From Cokeromyces recurvatus (taxonomy: Eukaryota; Mucoromycota; Mucoromycetes; Mucorales; Mucoraceae): a stretch of DNA of 64,000 bases. The stretch covers positions 264,028-328,027 of the forward strand of contig NW_026251416.1 of the NCBI RefSeq assembly GCF_025118155.1. Direction: 5' to 3'. Shown piece after piece: positions 47,444 to 59,855 of the stretch (positions are counted from its first letter, which is position 1; each line of letters starts with the position of its first letter). Made by a program: the position numbers and the translations under genes. The notes under the pieces are model-generated. The model searched no databases, was not told the origin of the DNA, and saw only the letters and a program-made list of their open reading frames with translations.

Positions 47444-47946
47444 TGTCATTCTACATGCATATTTTTTATATATTATATATACAAGTACTACTCTACTCTA
47501 CACCTATATATTTATTATAAATAACCCTTGATCTTTATCCTTTATGAATGATAATTGCTTGTATTTTTCTGTATATCAAGTCTGTATAAAGCTATAATTA
47601 GGAGTCTCAAAATATGTTTAAGAATACAGCAACAGTAGTTTATTTATATATAAGAATATCCATTCATTTTTATTTCTAAAGGGTTCTCTATTCGACTAAA
47701 TTATGGATAATTGAATAATATAAACCAAAGCTAAAAGAAAGAAAGAAAGAAAAAATTCTATTTTGGATTATGTACAGATACAATATCCTAATATATGAAT
47801 TGGTTTCCTTTTACACAAAGATATATTATTCTTTAAATACAACTTACATTAAACTACTATAAAAGAGGTGTGATTTCCAAAAAAGAAAAAGAGCTTGAAG
47901 CAAACTTTATTCATGTCTACATATTTCATTCAAATTTTAGTCTAGT
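47247..47946. other. Convergent 3' region after septin
   Basis: About 0.7 kb. It has an AAT triplet run (47412-47441), a CA run near 47364-47376 and a GAAA run near 47735-47751. No gene seen. Confidence 0.5.
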
Positions 47947-48195
47947 CTATAACTCTTTTTTCTTAAAGACAGCACTACTGTGATCAGCTTGTTGTTGCTG
48001 CTGCTGATGATGGTGATGATGATGATTTGGTGAGGAATTATTATTTGCTGTATGTTTACATTTATAGCAAGTTTCTTCATCATGCGTATTGCGGTCAATA
48101 TTTTCATCTGTCTGTGTTTGTTTATGACTACCACCTATGCTAGTGTTATCTACCGTATTTATCATATTTCCAGCAGCTTGATTAAATGCACTCAT
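47947..48195 (-). CDS. Small Asn/Gln/His-rich hypothetical protein
   Basis: 82 residues, intronless. It starts MSAFNQAAGNMINTVDNTS, contains one CxxC pair (TCYKCKHT), then poly-His and poly-Gln runs encoded by ATC/CAG repeats, and ends FKKKEL. A single CxxC suggests at most a half zinc site or a dimeric clip. I do not recognise it. The first half has normal composition and a sensible start, which is the main support. An overlapping plus-strand frame (48052-48324) is hydrophobic low-complexity and less likely. Confidence 0.5.
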   Translation of the reverse strand: MSAFNQAAGNMINTVDNTSIGGSHKQTQTDENIDRNTHDEETCYKCKHTANNNSSPNHHHHHHQQQQQQADHSSAVFKKKEL

Positions 48196-49420
48196 TTTAT
48201 TTTATTGTTAAGAAGAAAAAGAAAAGAAATATATAATAATAAAAACAATCAGTTTCACAATAACAATATTCATTTTTTTTTTTTTTTTTTTTTTTTTTTA
48301 CATAATTATGATGTATTCTTATAGCTACATGATTCTTCCTTTATTCATGACCAATAATTCGAAGCTCTTTATCATGATGTCAATGCGAGTATAAAAGAGG
48401 TTAAATACTAGTAAGGAACTTGAACACACCAACTACAGTTGTAGTGGGGAAACAATATGCTTCAGTTTAACTGTAGCATTACCTCTATTAACGTGAAGAA
48501 TGAATAGCAACTAATAATAAAAGTCATTTGATTAGATAAAGTGCTGGATTTATCAATGAACAAGATAAGACAGTAATTAACTTTTTTTTTTGCCAACATA
48601 ATATACAATTAGTAGATAGGAGAGTAGATCTTTTTAAAAAAAGTGTTGTATAATAACAAATGATCAGCAAGCAAAAATAGGCTTAGATAAAATATATATC
48701 TTAGTAGTAACAATCATTGTAGAGGAGGAGTGATATAATATGCAGTTGTAGTTTCTTAATTAAGTAACTGAGTCAAAATAACCAATAGAATAATGCTTAA
48801 TAAGTAACAAATGATGATTTTTCTACTGTTATCATTTTATTATTCGAATAATAAAAGGCATGAGTAGAGTCCAATAGGCATAAATAATCCCTTTTTTTTT
48901 AAAAAAAAAAAAAAAAAAAAACTATTTATTTTATTAAATAGTAGTCTGCGTCGTAATTAAATATATTTATTTTCATAGTCCCCTATTTATTTTATTTACC
49001 TTGAAAAATGAATAGTTTGAATTGTAAACGGAGAAACTGCAATAAAAGAAGGAGTCCTGTATTATAATAAGTCTAATAAAAGATAGGAATCCTTTTTTCT
49101 TTTTTTCTTTTTTTTCCAGGAGTAGCTATTTTATTTTTATATCACAAGGGAAAAAAAATGTCCTTTTTTTTTTTAACATCAATAGTCGCTTTCTTTATTT
49201 AGTAATAAAGATCAGATGTATAAGAAATTATCTTATTATACACATACACACGGAAGATTAAAGTAAACCAGTAAGCAAGTCATCATTATTACTATTTAAA
49301 TAACCGATATATAATAAATACTTTCCATCCCTTTCCTTCCCTTCCCCTTGTCTTTCTTTTAAACAATTTACTTTTTTTATTTTTATTTTTCTACTGCTTT
49401 CCTTTCCTATACTAATTTAC
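48196..49420. other. 1.2-kb AT-rich intergenic region
   Basis: Contains T27 (about 48273-48299) and A20 (about 48901-48920) tracts and a pyrimidine-rich stretch (49325-49410) leading into the PQ-loop gene. No ORF or RNA feature supported. Confidence 0.5.
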
Positions 49421-49543
49421 ATGATGGAGACTTGTCCTATTTTAAGCGATGGTACAACGGCTATAAACTGGATTTATGTAATTATCAAGTTTTTTTTTTT
49501 CAATTACAGAAATAGTTACCCCACATCATACACTAACATATAT

Positions 49544-49594
<51 letters not shown>

Positions 49595-50673
49595 TATAGA
49601 ATATATTTGGTGATTGTGTTTACGGTTGGCAAGAAACAATGAGTTTATTATTTGGATATTTATCTATTTTATGTTGGTTGAATGCTCAAATGCCGTAAAG
49701 TATGAATATAGATATACATTATGTATCATCTAGAATTTAACAAACTAATCATTTTATAGTCAAGTGATTAAGAATTATAAACTGCGTGATGCTAAGGGAC
49801 TCAGCTTTACTTTCTTAACAATTTGGTTAATAGGTAAAAAGAACTCTATATGTAATATACTTGATATTGATCCATGTGTATATATTAGGTGATGTCGCTA
49901 ATTTTATTGGCTGTATCATTACTGGGCAACTTACATTTCAAATTATTTTATCCATGTATTTTACATGTATTGATACCATATTATGCATTCAATGGCTTTA
50001 TTACGTAAAGTATGCTAATAATTGTATCCGACGTTGGTTTGATGGAGACGATGAAATTAAAATAATGAATACGACTGTTATAAAGAATAAGTCAAGTACA
50101 GTAGCAGCTGTCAATATAACGATGATCGTTGAGGATAAAAAAGAAATGAATGAGCAAGCTTCATTACTATCTTCATCATCTAATAACAACAACAATCAAA
50201 AGAAATATCTTACGATGATGATGTTTGCCTTTGGTTTCTACACTACCTTGGGCCAACCCACAACCTTCTCCTCCTCTATGATAACAACTACTACTACTAC
50301 TACTCTATCAATGATGAATGAAGATAATAATAAAACTATCATCTGGGTCGGTCGCCTCTTTGCTTGGATCTGTACTTTTCTCTATTTATCCTCTCGACTT
50401 CCACAAATCTATCGCAACTTTCATCGTCGTTCCGTTCAGGGCCTTTCCATTTATCTTTTCCTTTTTGCAGCTATGGGGAACATGACTTATGTACTCAGTA
50501 TCCTTATAAATCCACATGCAACACGCTCTACCATGTTGGAAGCTGTACCTTATCTCCTTGGCAGTGCTGGCACCCTCTTATTTGATTGTACCATTTTTAT
50601 TCAATATGCCTTTTACAATAAGATAAATAGAACACATCAAGAAGATAATAATAGAATACAACAGGAAGTTTAA
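49421..50673 (+). CDS. PQ-loop membrane transporter (Ypq/Rtc2-like, vacuolar)
   Basis: Exons 49421-49477, 49600-49694, 49760-49833 and 49889-50673 give 336 residues. Two PQ-loop motifs are present: NAQMPQVIKNYKLRDAKGLS near residue 49 and SSRLPQIYRNFHRRSVQGLS near residue 245. Each is at the cytosolic end of a three-helix bundle, and seven hydrophobic segments can be counted. IGDVANFIGCIITGQL is a typical second-helix signature. Yeast Ypq proteins export cationic amino acids from the vacuole (PQLC2 in lysosomes). A long hydrophilic loop (about residues 125-210) with poly-Asn, poly-Ser and poly-Thr separates the two halves. The first intron has CA/TA dinucleotide repeats (49541-49589). The start could also be the second Met at 49424. 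Confidence 0.9.
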
Positions 50674-51630
50674 AAGAAGAAGAAAAAAAAATTTTTGTAA
50701 ATAGATAGATATACATTCATATATATATATATATATATTCCCTCATATAACATGTATACACACACAGCATATATAGATATGACTGCTTTGTTTATTTTAT
50801 TTTATTTTATTTTTTTTGGAAACAATTTATATCTTACTTATATACCAGTTTTATTTTATTAATAAATCATAGCTTTCAGCCCCCCCCCCACTTTTTTTTT
50901 CCTCTTTTTTATTACAATACGATAAACTAGTTGATCTATTCTATTTCTCTCATTCTTTGTATTTTGATAATTCTACTTTATACATATACATATATATATG
51001 TGTGTGTGTATAAAAGGGATAAAGGTGAATAAAATATATAACCTGATCTGGTTGAATCAGTATATAATAGATATGTAATAATGTCAAGAAACCTATCAAG
51101 ATAAGAGTTTTTATAAATAAGCTTGTTGTTTTTTTTTTTATTTTAAAAGGACATGGAGAAATGATCCAATAATACTTTATACTTTTAGTAATAAAGTTTA
51201 TCTTAATAGTTTTTTTTTAAAAAAAAGAAAGGTAGAAAGAAAGAAAAGAAAAGAAACAGAAATTAATAATAGTATATTATTGCATCGATACACGATATGT
51301 TGTAGCGAATTTTGTATTATATTTAATAATATAGCAAACATAAATATGTCCTTTATACATATACCATTATTCTTAATGTGCAAGTAATTATTCTTCAATT
51401 GGATATAATAGTAATAGTAAAAAGAAGCCTTCTATATGGATCTTTTTTAATTGAATTATAAAATAGTGTTTTTTTTTTATTTTATTCTATTTTATTTAAT
51501 GATGTTAAATGAAAATAAATAAATAAATAAATTCAATATAATAAATAGATTGTATGATGGTATAATAAGATGTATATATAATATAAAAAAAAAAAAGAAT
51601 AACTTGTATTCTATGATTTTTTTTTTCTTT
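50674..51630. other. 3' region of the PQ-loop gene
   Basis: About 1 kb with a TA run (50720-50738), a C10 tract (50880-50889) and T/A runs. Short frames at 51198-51398 and 51492-51686 (minus) are low-complexity and unsupported. Confidence 0.5.
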
Positions 51631-51888
51631 TCAGGAAGAACTAGAAGAGTATGAACAATGACTTTCATGAGCAAAAATAGAGACATCTACACCGCAAATA
51701 GAGCAGAAAGAATAATAAGGTGAAAAAGACATGGATAGATAATGGCAGGTAGATGCTTGTTGAGTTTGCTTTGATGGACAAGGGCGATTTAGAAGAGAAG
51801 AATCGTTATTACTCAATAGACTAGAGTCTTCTACCATTTGCTCCAGATGTATATTTCGATGAAATTCAGTGGAAATATCACGAACCAT
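51631..51888 (-). CDS. Small zinc-finger-like hypothetical protein
   Basis: 85 residues, intronless. It starts MVRDISTEFHRNIHLEQMVE. The C-terminal half has CHYLSMSF...FCSICGVDVSIFAHESHC, where C-x2-C-x9-H-x2-H/C spacing resembles a C2H2/C2HC finger. It ends in poly-Ser. No family recognised. The mixed composition and the finger-like spacing support a real gene, but nothing else confirms it. Confidence 0.45.
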   Translation of the reverse strand: MVRDISTEFHRNIHLEQMVEDSSLLSNNDSSLLNRPCPSKQTQQASTCHYLSMSFSPYYSFCSICGVDVSIFAHESHCSYSSSSS

Positions 51889-53986
51889 TTATTGATGTAT
51901 GTACGTATGTTGTTATTGACGAAATGATATATATTGCTTCTTTTTTTTTCTTCTTCTTATACTTCCTCTCTTTCTTTCTTTCTCTCTCCCCTCCTTTACA
52001 CTACTCTCTTCTTTTTATATTTTTTAACTTTCTTTTTTTTTTTTTTTTTTTTTTCCCTGGAATCCTATAAGAAGGATAAATTAATCATTTTAATGGTTCA
52101 ACTATAGTAAACCAATTAGATATAATGGGATTTCGGGATTTTTGTTCATATTGATGTGTAATAAGGTATTTTGTAGTATAGAATATTCTTTGTCCCCATT
52201 CCTTGTAATACTCTTGACTGAAAAAAAAAATTAAGTTGGAAGCATAACATTGGGAGTCTTTTTTTTATATGTATATAATTATGTCGATCATAGAAACAAT
52301 TTTAACCAATATATTCTAATATTGAATAAACTAGATTGTAAATGATATAGTTTATATTGAATATGTATGTATTTATAAATTATTGAAAATATATGTATAT
52401 GTATTCATAATAATCATCCTGATTTAAATAGTAGAATATAATATCATTTTACATGTTGTAGACTTGATGTCTATCTGAATAAAAGTGAAACACGTCTTTT
52501 TTTTTTAAAGTTATAAACTGTTTTAGTAATTTGCTTTTTTAGTTTCCATTTTACATATCCTATTATCATTATCATTTGATACCTGTGTAAAGAAATAATA
52601 AAGAAGAATAAGACAATCTCAATCAAAGTAAAAATAAAATAAATTAATTGCTCTTGGCTGAATCAAAATTTGATAAACCTGTCAATATCACCTGCATACT
52701 ATGTGCTATACTACCATTAAAAAAAAAATACACGCCTATCTGTATTATATTTTTACCAAATTCAGTAAAAAAAAAAAAAAAAATAGCATGATTTCATTTT
52801 CATTTTATTTTATTTTATTTCATTTTATTAAAAAAAAAAAAAAAAAAAAAAAAGAGAGAGAAAGTTTCTTATTCTTTGTAAACCGTCTGTTTTCTTTTCA
52901 TAGAATATCGAATAATTCAGTTTTACATAGAGTAAAAACCATTATTCTTTATTAAAAATAATAAATAAATAAAAAGAATGATATTCGTATTACATAACGA
53001 CTGATGTCTCACTTTTTTTATGATCATTACTGCTTTCTACTTCCTCTAGATTCGCATCTAGTTTTCTAACTATTATGGGATATGACAGTTAATTAGCTAT
53101 GAGTTCCCATTGGTGTCCGGGATAATAGCCTATTATCGACAAAAATCTAGACAATTATACTTGTTTCATCTGTACTATGCTTTTATATATATATATATGT
53201 ATACATCATCCAAGTCCGCTGCTACGAATGATTCATCGTTTCAATAAGATTAACAAAAGCTTCCTTTCTATAAAGTACTATGATACAGGAGGCTGAATAA
53301 TAGGTGAATTTAACGACTACATGACTTTTGTATATGTCTATTATTCTTTTATTTTAGTTTTTTTGAAGGCTAATAAACTTTTTCTAAAGTAACATTTATT
53401 GCCCGACTGCTTTTGACGATTTAACATAGTTTATTGACTTTTTTTTTTCTTTCTTTTACTTTTGGCTACACTTGATGATGATTATCACCTTGTTATATAT
53501 TAACAAATTCATCTATTCAGAACATCCTGGTGGTAGTTATATAGATTATAAGTACTTGTGAGATTGACACTTTGGTCAACCGATTTAAGAAGTGAATCAT
53601 TCCCTCGGGAAGAAGAAGGTAATAATGATGTACTTTTTTTTTGCTATCATTGTCGTTTCTCTATTATTATTATTATTTTAAAAAAAGTGGAAGAGATTGA
53701 TTGATATAATGTTCATTATCCAGAATACAAATCTCTAAGCATATTAGACATGAATTAACTTGTAAAGTAAATAAAACTATTGCTTGTTTTTAGTATATAG
53801 CCGTTAATTTAAGTTGGAATGGTTTAGTATAACGTGTTTATGAAAAAGTTTAGCTCAAAGTGCGACCTGTGGATATAAATACATAGATATTAAGATGACA
53901 AATTCAAAACTGTATTAACCCCTAAAATAGGGTTCACATTGAAAGAACTCGTATATATTCTTTAGATTCATAGCAATACAGAACTA

Positions 53987-54046
<60 letters not shown>

Positions 54047-55519
54047 CCTCAATAGATCAATTACATTTTGCTTTGTTTATAATTGTATTATCACTACTAC
54101 TAGTCAAACAACTACTCATACTGTTCATCAAAAGGCTTTATCTATGTGCCTTTATCCAAAACTAATATACATATACATATATGCATACCGTACTTGGAAT
54201 TTAAGTACAAAATGTCATTTTTATGATGGGAGGTTAGCCCATACCAAATGTAAGACATCATGAACCTATCCTGAAGCCTAATCTGGTTTCTCCTCAATTA
54301 TTACAAAGAGATGATCCCGATATGTTTCTTATAAAATGATCTAGAACAAATAGTTAATTTCTAGTTTGTTACGACAATAGCTTAACTGTTGCTTTTATTT
54401 ATATATATGTATGTATATACAAACTTCAGGACCAGTATTTATTATTATTATTATTATTATTATTTCACCTGGTTATTATGAAGAAAAAGAAAGAATAAAA
54501 AAAATCCTATAAAAAAGAAGAAATATAACATAAATGCAAGTGTGTTGTAAATGACAATATATTTATTGTATAATAGATAAAGAGGTATATATTAGATGCT
54601 ACAAAAAAAATTTATCAAAGCTTTATATGAAGATTCCAGCTATAGCCCTTGGGAATGAAATGGTGTTAATAAAAAAAATACTGTCAAGTTTGAAGATATC
54701 TAAATAAGAACCATCAATACAGTGTGGAAAGAATAATTAAATAGACAAAAGATGTAATGATTTGATTGTAACTGCCACAGCTATAATTTCCCAAGGTAAT
54801 AAATGATTTACTGCTCTGTTAACTCTAATTTAACATATTATATGAAACAGCAAGCCTGTCATATAATGTCTTCTTAACTTGCTAAAAATATGGGATGTTG
54901 AGGCAACGTGATTGCAATACCTGGAAAATATATATATGTATGGTCATCAAATCCTCGATGAAATACTAACTGCTTGCGACCAGCTTCCCCACATTCTCTT
55001 GTCAGAAACAATAATATCAGCGTCCTCCACACATACACACACACACACACACCTCCAAACATGACCTTTTCTTAACGGAAATTTTAGATTTTTATAGGTA
55101 AACACGTCTAGAAACTAGTTTTACTTTGTATTATTTGATCTAAACTTTATTTTTTATTTATTTATTTATTTTTTTTTTTTTATTTTTACCAGTCTCAGTT
55201 TCATTCGAAAATATTTTACTTGTATAAGCTTTCCCCCTCTCTTTCCTTTTTACCATATGTCTCTTACAGGGACTTTTTTAGTTTCTTTCTGCTATTGTTT
55301 TATTGAGCCGATTTGGGCAATTCAGTAATATCATTTAGATACTATGTGCTCACAACGATCAAAAAAATTAATTATGTAATAAAAATTTATTTAATCCTAA
55401 TTGTATAGAAAAAGAAAAAAAAAAGGGATTAAACAGTCGCGTCTTAAAAAAAAAAATAAATTTATTATTATACGTGTTTTTTTTTATGTATTTTGTTGAT
55501 AGCTTATATTTATATAATC
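51889..55519. other. 3.6-kb gene desert with decayed coding fragments
   Basis: The longest gene-free stretch. It holds an A52 run (53990-54041), other A/T tracts, and plus-strand fragments that look protein-coding but are broken by stops: SEHPGGSYIDYK (about 53517), YNVHYPEYKSLSILDMN (about 53704-53755), HHEPILKPNLVSPQLLQRDD (about 54238-54336) and LYEDSSYSPWE (about 54620). A minus-strand frame ends at 54874 (GFDDHTYIYFPGIAITLP). No intact gene could be assembled. Confidence 0.5.
53990..54041 (+). repeat. A52 homopolymer
   Basis: The longest homopolymer in the window. Upstream sequence shows no clear retroposon, so a poly-A tail of an inserted cDNA is possible but not shown. Confidence 0.9.
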
Positions 55520-57050
55520 ATGACGTTAAATAATAGTGAATTAGCAGGTGAAAAAACACTAACCTGTTCTAATAATCAAAAGACACCTTTATTTCAGGAA
55601 CAACAGAAAATTAGTCTTTATAAAGCACTTAAACAGCGTTCACTACAACATCATCCAAAAATATTTGGAAGACGATGTATAGGTAAGTTATAGATCAATA
55701 CATATCAGCTGCTTAGTTTTTATTAATATTATGTTGATATAGTGCCAGCAAGATCAATTCTTCCATTTTATAAAAGTCGCAGTGATAAAGTGTATCAATT
55801 CATTTTCCCTGATAATGAATTTTGTACCCCTTTTATTTGTGAATTTGCTCATAGAACACATGATGGTAATCTTCTTGCTGTTGGTGATGAAGATGGACGT
55901 ATTTCATTACTCAGGACAGATAAAAATAATGAACAAAATAATCTCCAGTTTCACCATTCATTTTATTGTCATCGACATGCTTTGACAGATGTTAAATGGA
56001 GTCCAGATGACACTATGCTAATTACAGCATCCACTGATAAATTAATAAGACTTTGGGATATGAATATTCAAACTTCACTAGCTGAATTTCGTGGACATGG
56101 GGACATTGTGAAATCAGTCAACTGGCATCCAACAAATCAAAGTAGGTATTTTGTACATTCCTTTTTTTTTTTTTCTTTATTTATATATATTCTGTGTTTT
56201 TTTTTTCTTATTAAAAGGTATTTAATAGATTTACTTGTGTCAGCTTCTAAAGATGGTTCATATCGTATTTGGGATACACGATATAAACAAAGACGCCCAG
56301 AAAATCCAGGTAAGCAACTTTAAATACATGCATATACATATAATATATACACATGCTTAATTTCTAACTTTTTTTTTTTTTTTTTTTGTTAGGTGATGAC
56401 AAGAGTATACCTATCTATGATTCCATTAAACATGAACCTTTTGCACATAGTAATATCACCTCACCTGCAATTACTTCATCATCAAAAACAACAAAAAAAA
56501 GGACCTATCTCTCGTCTATTACGAATACAAGAAAGAAACCCACGTCTGGACCACAACCCCTTCTTATTCGATCTGTAACCTGCGCAGTGTTTAACGGACA
56601 GCACGAAGAACAGGTCATTACCAGTGGCAGTACAGATGGAGCAATTAAACTCTGGGATATTCGAATAGGCCGAAAGCCCTCTGTCCTTGCTTCTACCATC
56701 TTTAGTTCGCCTGAGACTGGTAAACGAAATGGTATTGCTGATATGAAATTAGCGAACGATGGAAAACGTCTCTTTAGTTGTTGTATGGACAATACAGTCT
56801 ATATGCATTATTTAACGGATTTAACTCGACCAGCGAAAAAGTTTAGAGACCCACACTATAAGGTAGGAGGGTTTGATATTCGCATTTCTATTTCTTCAGA
56901 TGATCGGTTTTTGTTGTCTGGATCCTTCGATAAAGATGTATTTGCATGGGATTTAGAAGACCCAATATCAGAGAGGGAGGCATCTTATCATTTTCAAGGA
57001 CACCAAAAGAAAGTGATAGGTGTATCCTGGCACAAAAAAAATAATAGTCA

Positions 57051-57088
<38 letters not shown>

Positions 57089-57168
57089 TATATGTTTTAA
57101 CAATTTTTCTATAGTTTGCTAGTTGTTCTGAAGACTTTACTACTAGGATTTGGCAAATTGATCATTAA
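55520..57168 (+). CDS. Cdt2/DTL-like WD40 protein (CRL4 substrate receptor)
   Basis: Exons 55520-55682, 55743-56141, 56229-56309, 56393-57051 and 57115-57168 give 451 residues. Seven WD40 units can be traced: NLLAVGDEDGRISLLRTD, MLITASTDKLIRLWDMN, LLVSASKDGSYRIWDTR, then a basic insert (TTKKRTYLSSITNTRKKP), then VITSGSTDGAIKLWDIR, RLFSCCMDNTVYMHYLTD, FLLSGSFDKDVFAWDLED and FASCSEDFTTRIWQI. The insert after blade 3-4 and the RTHDGNLLAVGDE opening are typical of Cdt2/DTL. In complex with Cul4-Ddb1 it directs PCNA-bound Cdt1, Set8-type and CDK-inhibitor substrates to ubiquitylation in S phase. The protein ends right after the last blade, lacking the long tail of animal DTL. Intron 4 carries a long A run (57053-57086). 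Confidence 0.82.
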
Positions 57169-57884
57169 AATAAAAAAAAAAGAATACCCCTCCTCCTTCT
57201 TTTTTTCTTTTTTTTTTTTGGTTTGTATTAAACTTCTAGGCATTAGATAATTTTGAAATACCTTCGTTTTAGAAGTTTCTCCAAGATTAAATAATATGCA
57301 TATACAACAATAGCAACAGCAACAACAGTAGCAGCAGGAGATTATTTCTATTTCCCTTATATGACCACGCTCACATATCTTTATTCAAAGCATTTTCTCA
57401 ATAGATAAACAATTAGTCTCGTATCTTGAAGCCACGTTAACGGAGTGTAGCCGCTTATAAACATGTCAAGAAATTAGCTACTCAATACGATTGTCAACTC
57501 CTCCCCCTCCCTTTTTTTTTTTTCTTTTCATCTACAGACTGTTTCCTTAATGGCACCTAAACATTGTATATCGTTCCAATGATGAATTCAATTTTGGATA
57601 CGGAATATAAAGTTATTTATACAAGTCTTTCTGTCGACAAGATTAAAGGAAAACTTTCGAAAAAAAAAATACACACAGACACACATATATGCTTATATCT
57701 AACATGTTAGAAAGTTTCGAAAAAAAAAAATGATAAAAGGTTTTGCATTTCCCTACTCCCATAAAGATAATATTCTCTAAGACAAATACACGCATATACG
57801 CTCTGTCATAATTGCAAGCTCCATTAACCCTTAGTCATTGAATGATACCTTCTTTATATAAAAAATTATAAAATAAAATTTTAC
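57169..57884. other. Convergent 3' spacer
   Basis: About 0.7 kb with a CAG/CAA-like stretch (57310-57340) and A runs. No gene seen. Confidence 0.5.
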
Positions 57885-58994
57885 TTAATTTTGAAGTTCT
57901 TCATGAACAATATTTTCATCATTTTTTGTTGTAGTAATGGCCTCATCCTCGTGTTCTTCAGATGATGAAGTTAAAATGACTTCATCTTGGTTGGGCGTAG
58001 CTAATCTTTTATTAGCTACCTCTCTTTCTAGCTCCTTTGCCAACATGTCTAGTAACTCTTTTTCTTCCTTATTTTCTGCTACAGCCTCCTCTTCAATAGC
58101 TTCTTCTGTAGCCTTTTCTACAGCTTCTTCTACAGCTTCTTCTATCATCTCTTCTACAGCTTCCTCTATCATCTCTTCTACAACTTCTTCTACAGCTTCT
58201 TCTACAGCTTCTTCTACAATCTCTTCTACAGCTTCTTCCATAATCTCTTCTACAGCTTCTTCTACAGCTTCTTCTGTAGCCTTTTCTGCAGCTTCTTCTG
58301 CAACTTCTTCTGCAACTTCTTCTGCAGCTTCTTCTGCAGATTCTTCTACGGCTTCTTCCACTTTTTGTCTACTGATGTCCATATCTTGTTCATCATTTAA
58401 CGTATTATTTTGTTCTTCATTTAACCTACGAAGCGCCTCTTCTTGAATAACTCTTTCTTGCTCCTCTTTCAATTTCCTTTCATCTTCAGCTTCCTTTTTA
58501 GCCTTTTCCAAACGCTCTGCTTCTTCTCTTTCTTCTTCTTCTAACGCTTTTGTCACTTGCACATTCATCTTATCTAATTGGCGAAATAATTCTTCAATCA
58601 TCTTGATAACCGCCTTCTTTTTGGATTTAATGTTAGAGACCAATTTTTGTTCAAATTCGTTCATTTCCTTGTCATCATCAGCCATAATAACCGCCACAGG
58701 ACGAATAGTATCTAATTTCTCCATCAATTGAAGCAAAAGCTCATTAGCATGGGCTAACAAAAACTGCTTTTGTTTGAGCGATGTTTGTTGGTCAACGGTA
58801 TTTAACTTGGTTTCAATCGATTGAGCTTCTTGTTGAATTTGTGCAAGGACATGAAGTGTAGCACGTTCGGATTTACGAGCTGCCTTTCTTTTTTTGGCAC
58901 GCTTGTCATCTTCCATTAGGTAATAAACAAGCCCTGAAGTACCTAAGAGGATAAGAGCTGCACCATAGATAAGACGTTGGTTAGAAATAGTCAT
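57885..58994 (-). CDS. Membrane-anchored BAG-domain protein (Snl1-like) with Glu-rich repeat
   Basis: Intronless, 369 residues. Residues about 8-26 (LIYGAALILLGT...) form one transmembrane helix directly after the start, followed by a basic segment (KRAKKRKAARKSER). Residues about 50-145 have BAG-domain character: three long helices, with NELLLQLMEKLDTIRPVA in place of the Hsp70-contacting LLKLDAI motif, and later KKKAVIKMIEELFRQLDK. N-terminal anchor plus BAG is the layout of yeast Snl1, an ER/nuclear-envelope Hsp70 nucleotide-exchange factor. A charged coiled coil follows, then about 95 residues of EEAVEE-type repeats (58077-58350) and an acidic tail. The repeat looks recently expanded at the DNA level. 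Confidence 0.72.
   Translation of the reverse strand: MTISNQRLIYGAALILLGTSGLVYYLMEDDKRAKKRKAARKSERATLHVLAQIQQEAQSIETKLNTVDQQTSLKQKQFLLAHANELLLQLMEKLDTIRPVAVIMADDDKEMNEFEQKLVSNIKSKKKAVIKMIEELFRQLDKMNVQVTKALEEEEREEAERLEKAKKEAEDERKLKEEQERVIQEEALRRLNEEQNNTLNDEQDMDISRQKVEEAVEESAEEAAEEVAEEVAEEAAEKATEEAVEEAVEEIMEEAVEEIVEEAVEEAVEEVVEEMIEEAVEEMIEEAVEEAVEKATEEAIEEEAVAENKEEKELLDMLAKELEREVANKRLATPNQDEVILTSSSEEHEDEAITTTKNDENIVHEELQN
58077..58350 (-). repeat. GAAGAAGCTGTAGAA-type tandem repeat in the BAG protein
   Basis: Units of 9-18 bp encoding EEAVEE, EEMIEE and EEVAEE variants, in frame throughout. Length variation between strains would be expected. Confidence 0.85.
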
Positions 58995-59820
58995 GAATAT
59001 ATATTTTTATGTCAAAAAAAAAAAATACATCCCTTCCTCTTTCTTTTTTTTTTGCCTAGTAGATAATAAATTTAAACCCAGGGCATGGGGGGGAGGAGAA
59101 AGAGGAATTGTGAAGAATGATTATTTATGCGCGTGAAGGTATTAAAAAAATAATAAAATAAGTTACTTTTCTAAAAAAAACTAGTTTATGTCAATATAAA
59201 GCCCGTTTACAACATGAGTAAAAATAATATATCTAATCAAAAAATAAGTTATTAATTATACTATGACTCTTTTGTTAAGATTTCTGCAATTAACAAACAA
59301 ACAAACACACACACGTGCACATACATATTTATATTTTTTTGAGACATTTACAAAATATATTTTGTGGCCCTTACAGGCTCAAGTGTCCTTGAGTTTCTAT
59401 ACCATTCTCATATGTATTTTATTTTTTTTTTATTATCATTCTCTATTATTACATATAAATTGATTATTGTGAACACTTATTTTTTTTTTTTAGATTAGAT
59501 ATATAGAAGAAACTTGTCTAGAAAAATGTAACTAATGTATAAGCAACACTTGAGGAATTTCGGCTTGATTGATTATTAAAGTCATTCCCATGTTTGGCTC
59601 TAATAATATTAAGTACTTTTTTTTTCCGCTCAGGTCACAACGCCTACTTAGTACGAGTTTAACTTCAACTTATCCTAATAGGAGCATTCATGCTCATTAG
59701 GTTGAATAATTATTAGTTTAGTTAAAGAGGTGGAAGGGAAATCAGAAAGAAGACTAGATATAGAATAATTGCAAGATGATTGGAATAAATAATTTAAAAG
59801 CATACAGATAGATGTATATA

Positions 59821-59855
<35 letters not shown>

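Noticed and set aside
53517..53560. SEHPGG motif resembling a cytochrome b5 haem site
   Set aside because: No other cytochrome b5 element nearby and stops on both sides; kept only as part of the coding-fossil note.
57937..58446. 169-codon plus-strand Ser/Ala-rich frame
   Set aside because: Mirror of the EEAVEE repeat in the BAG-domain gene.
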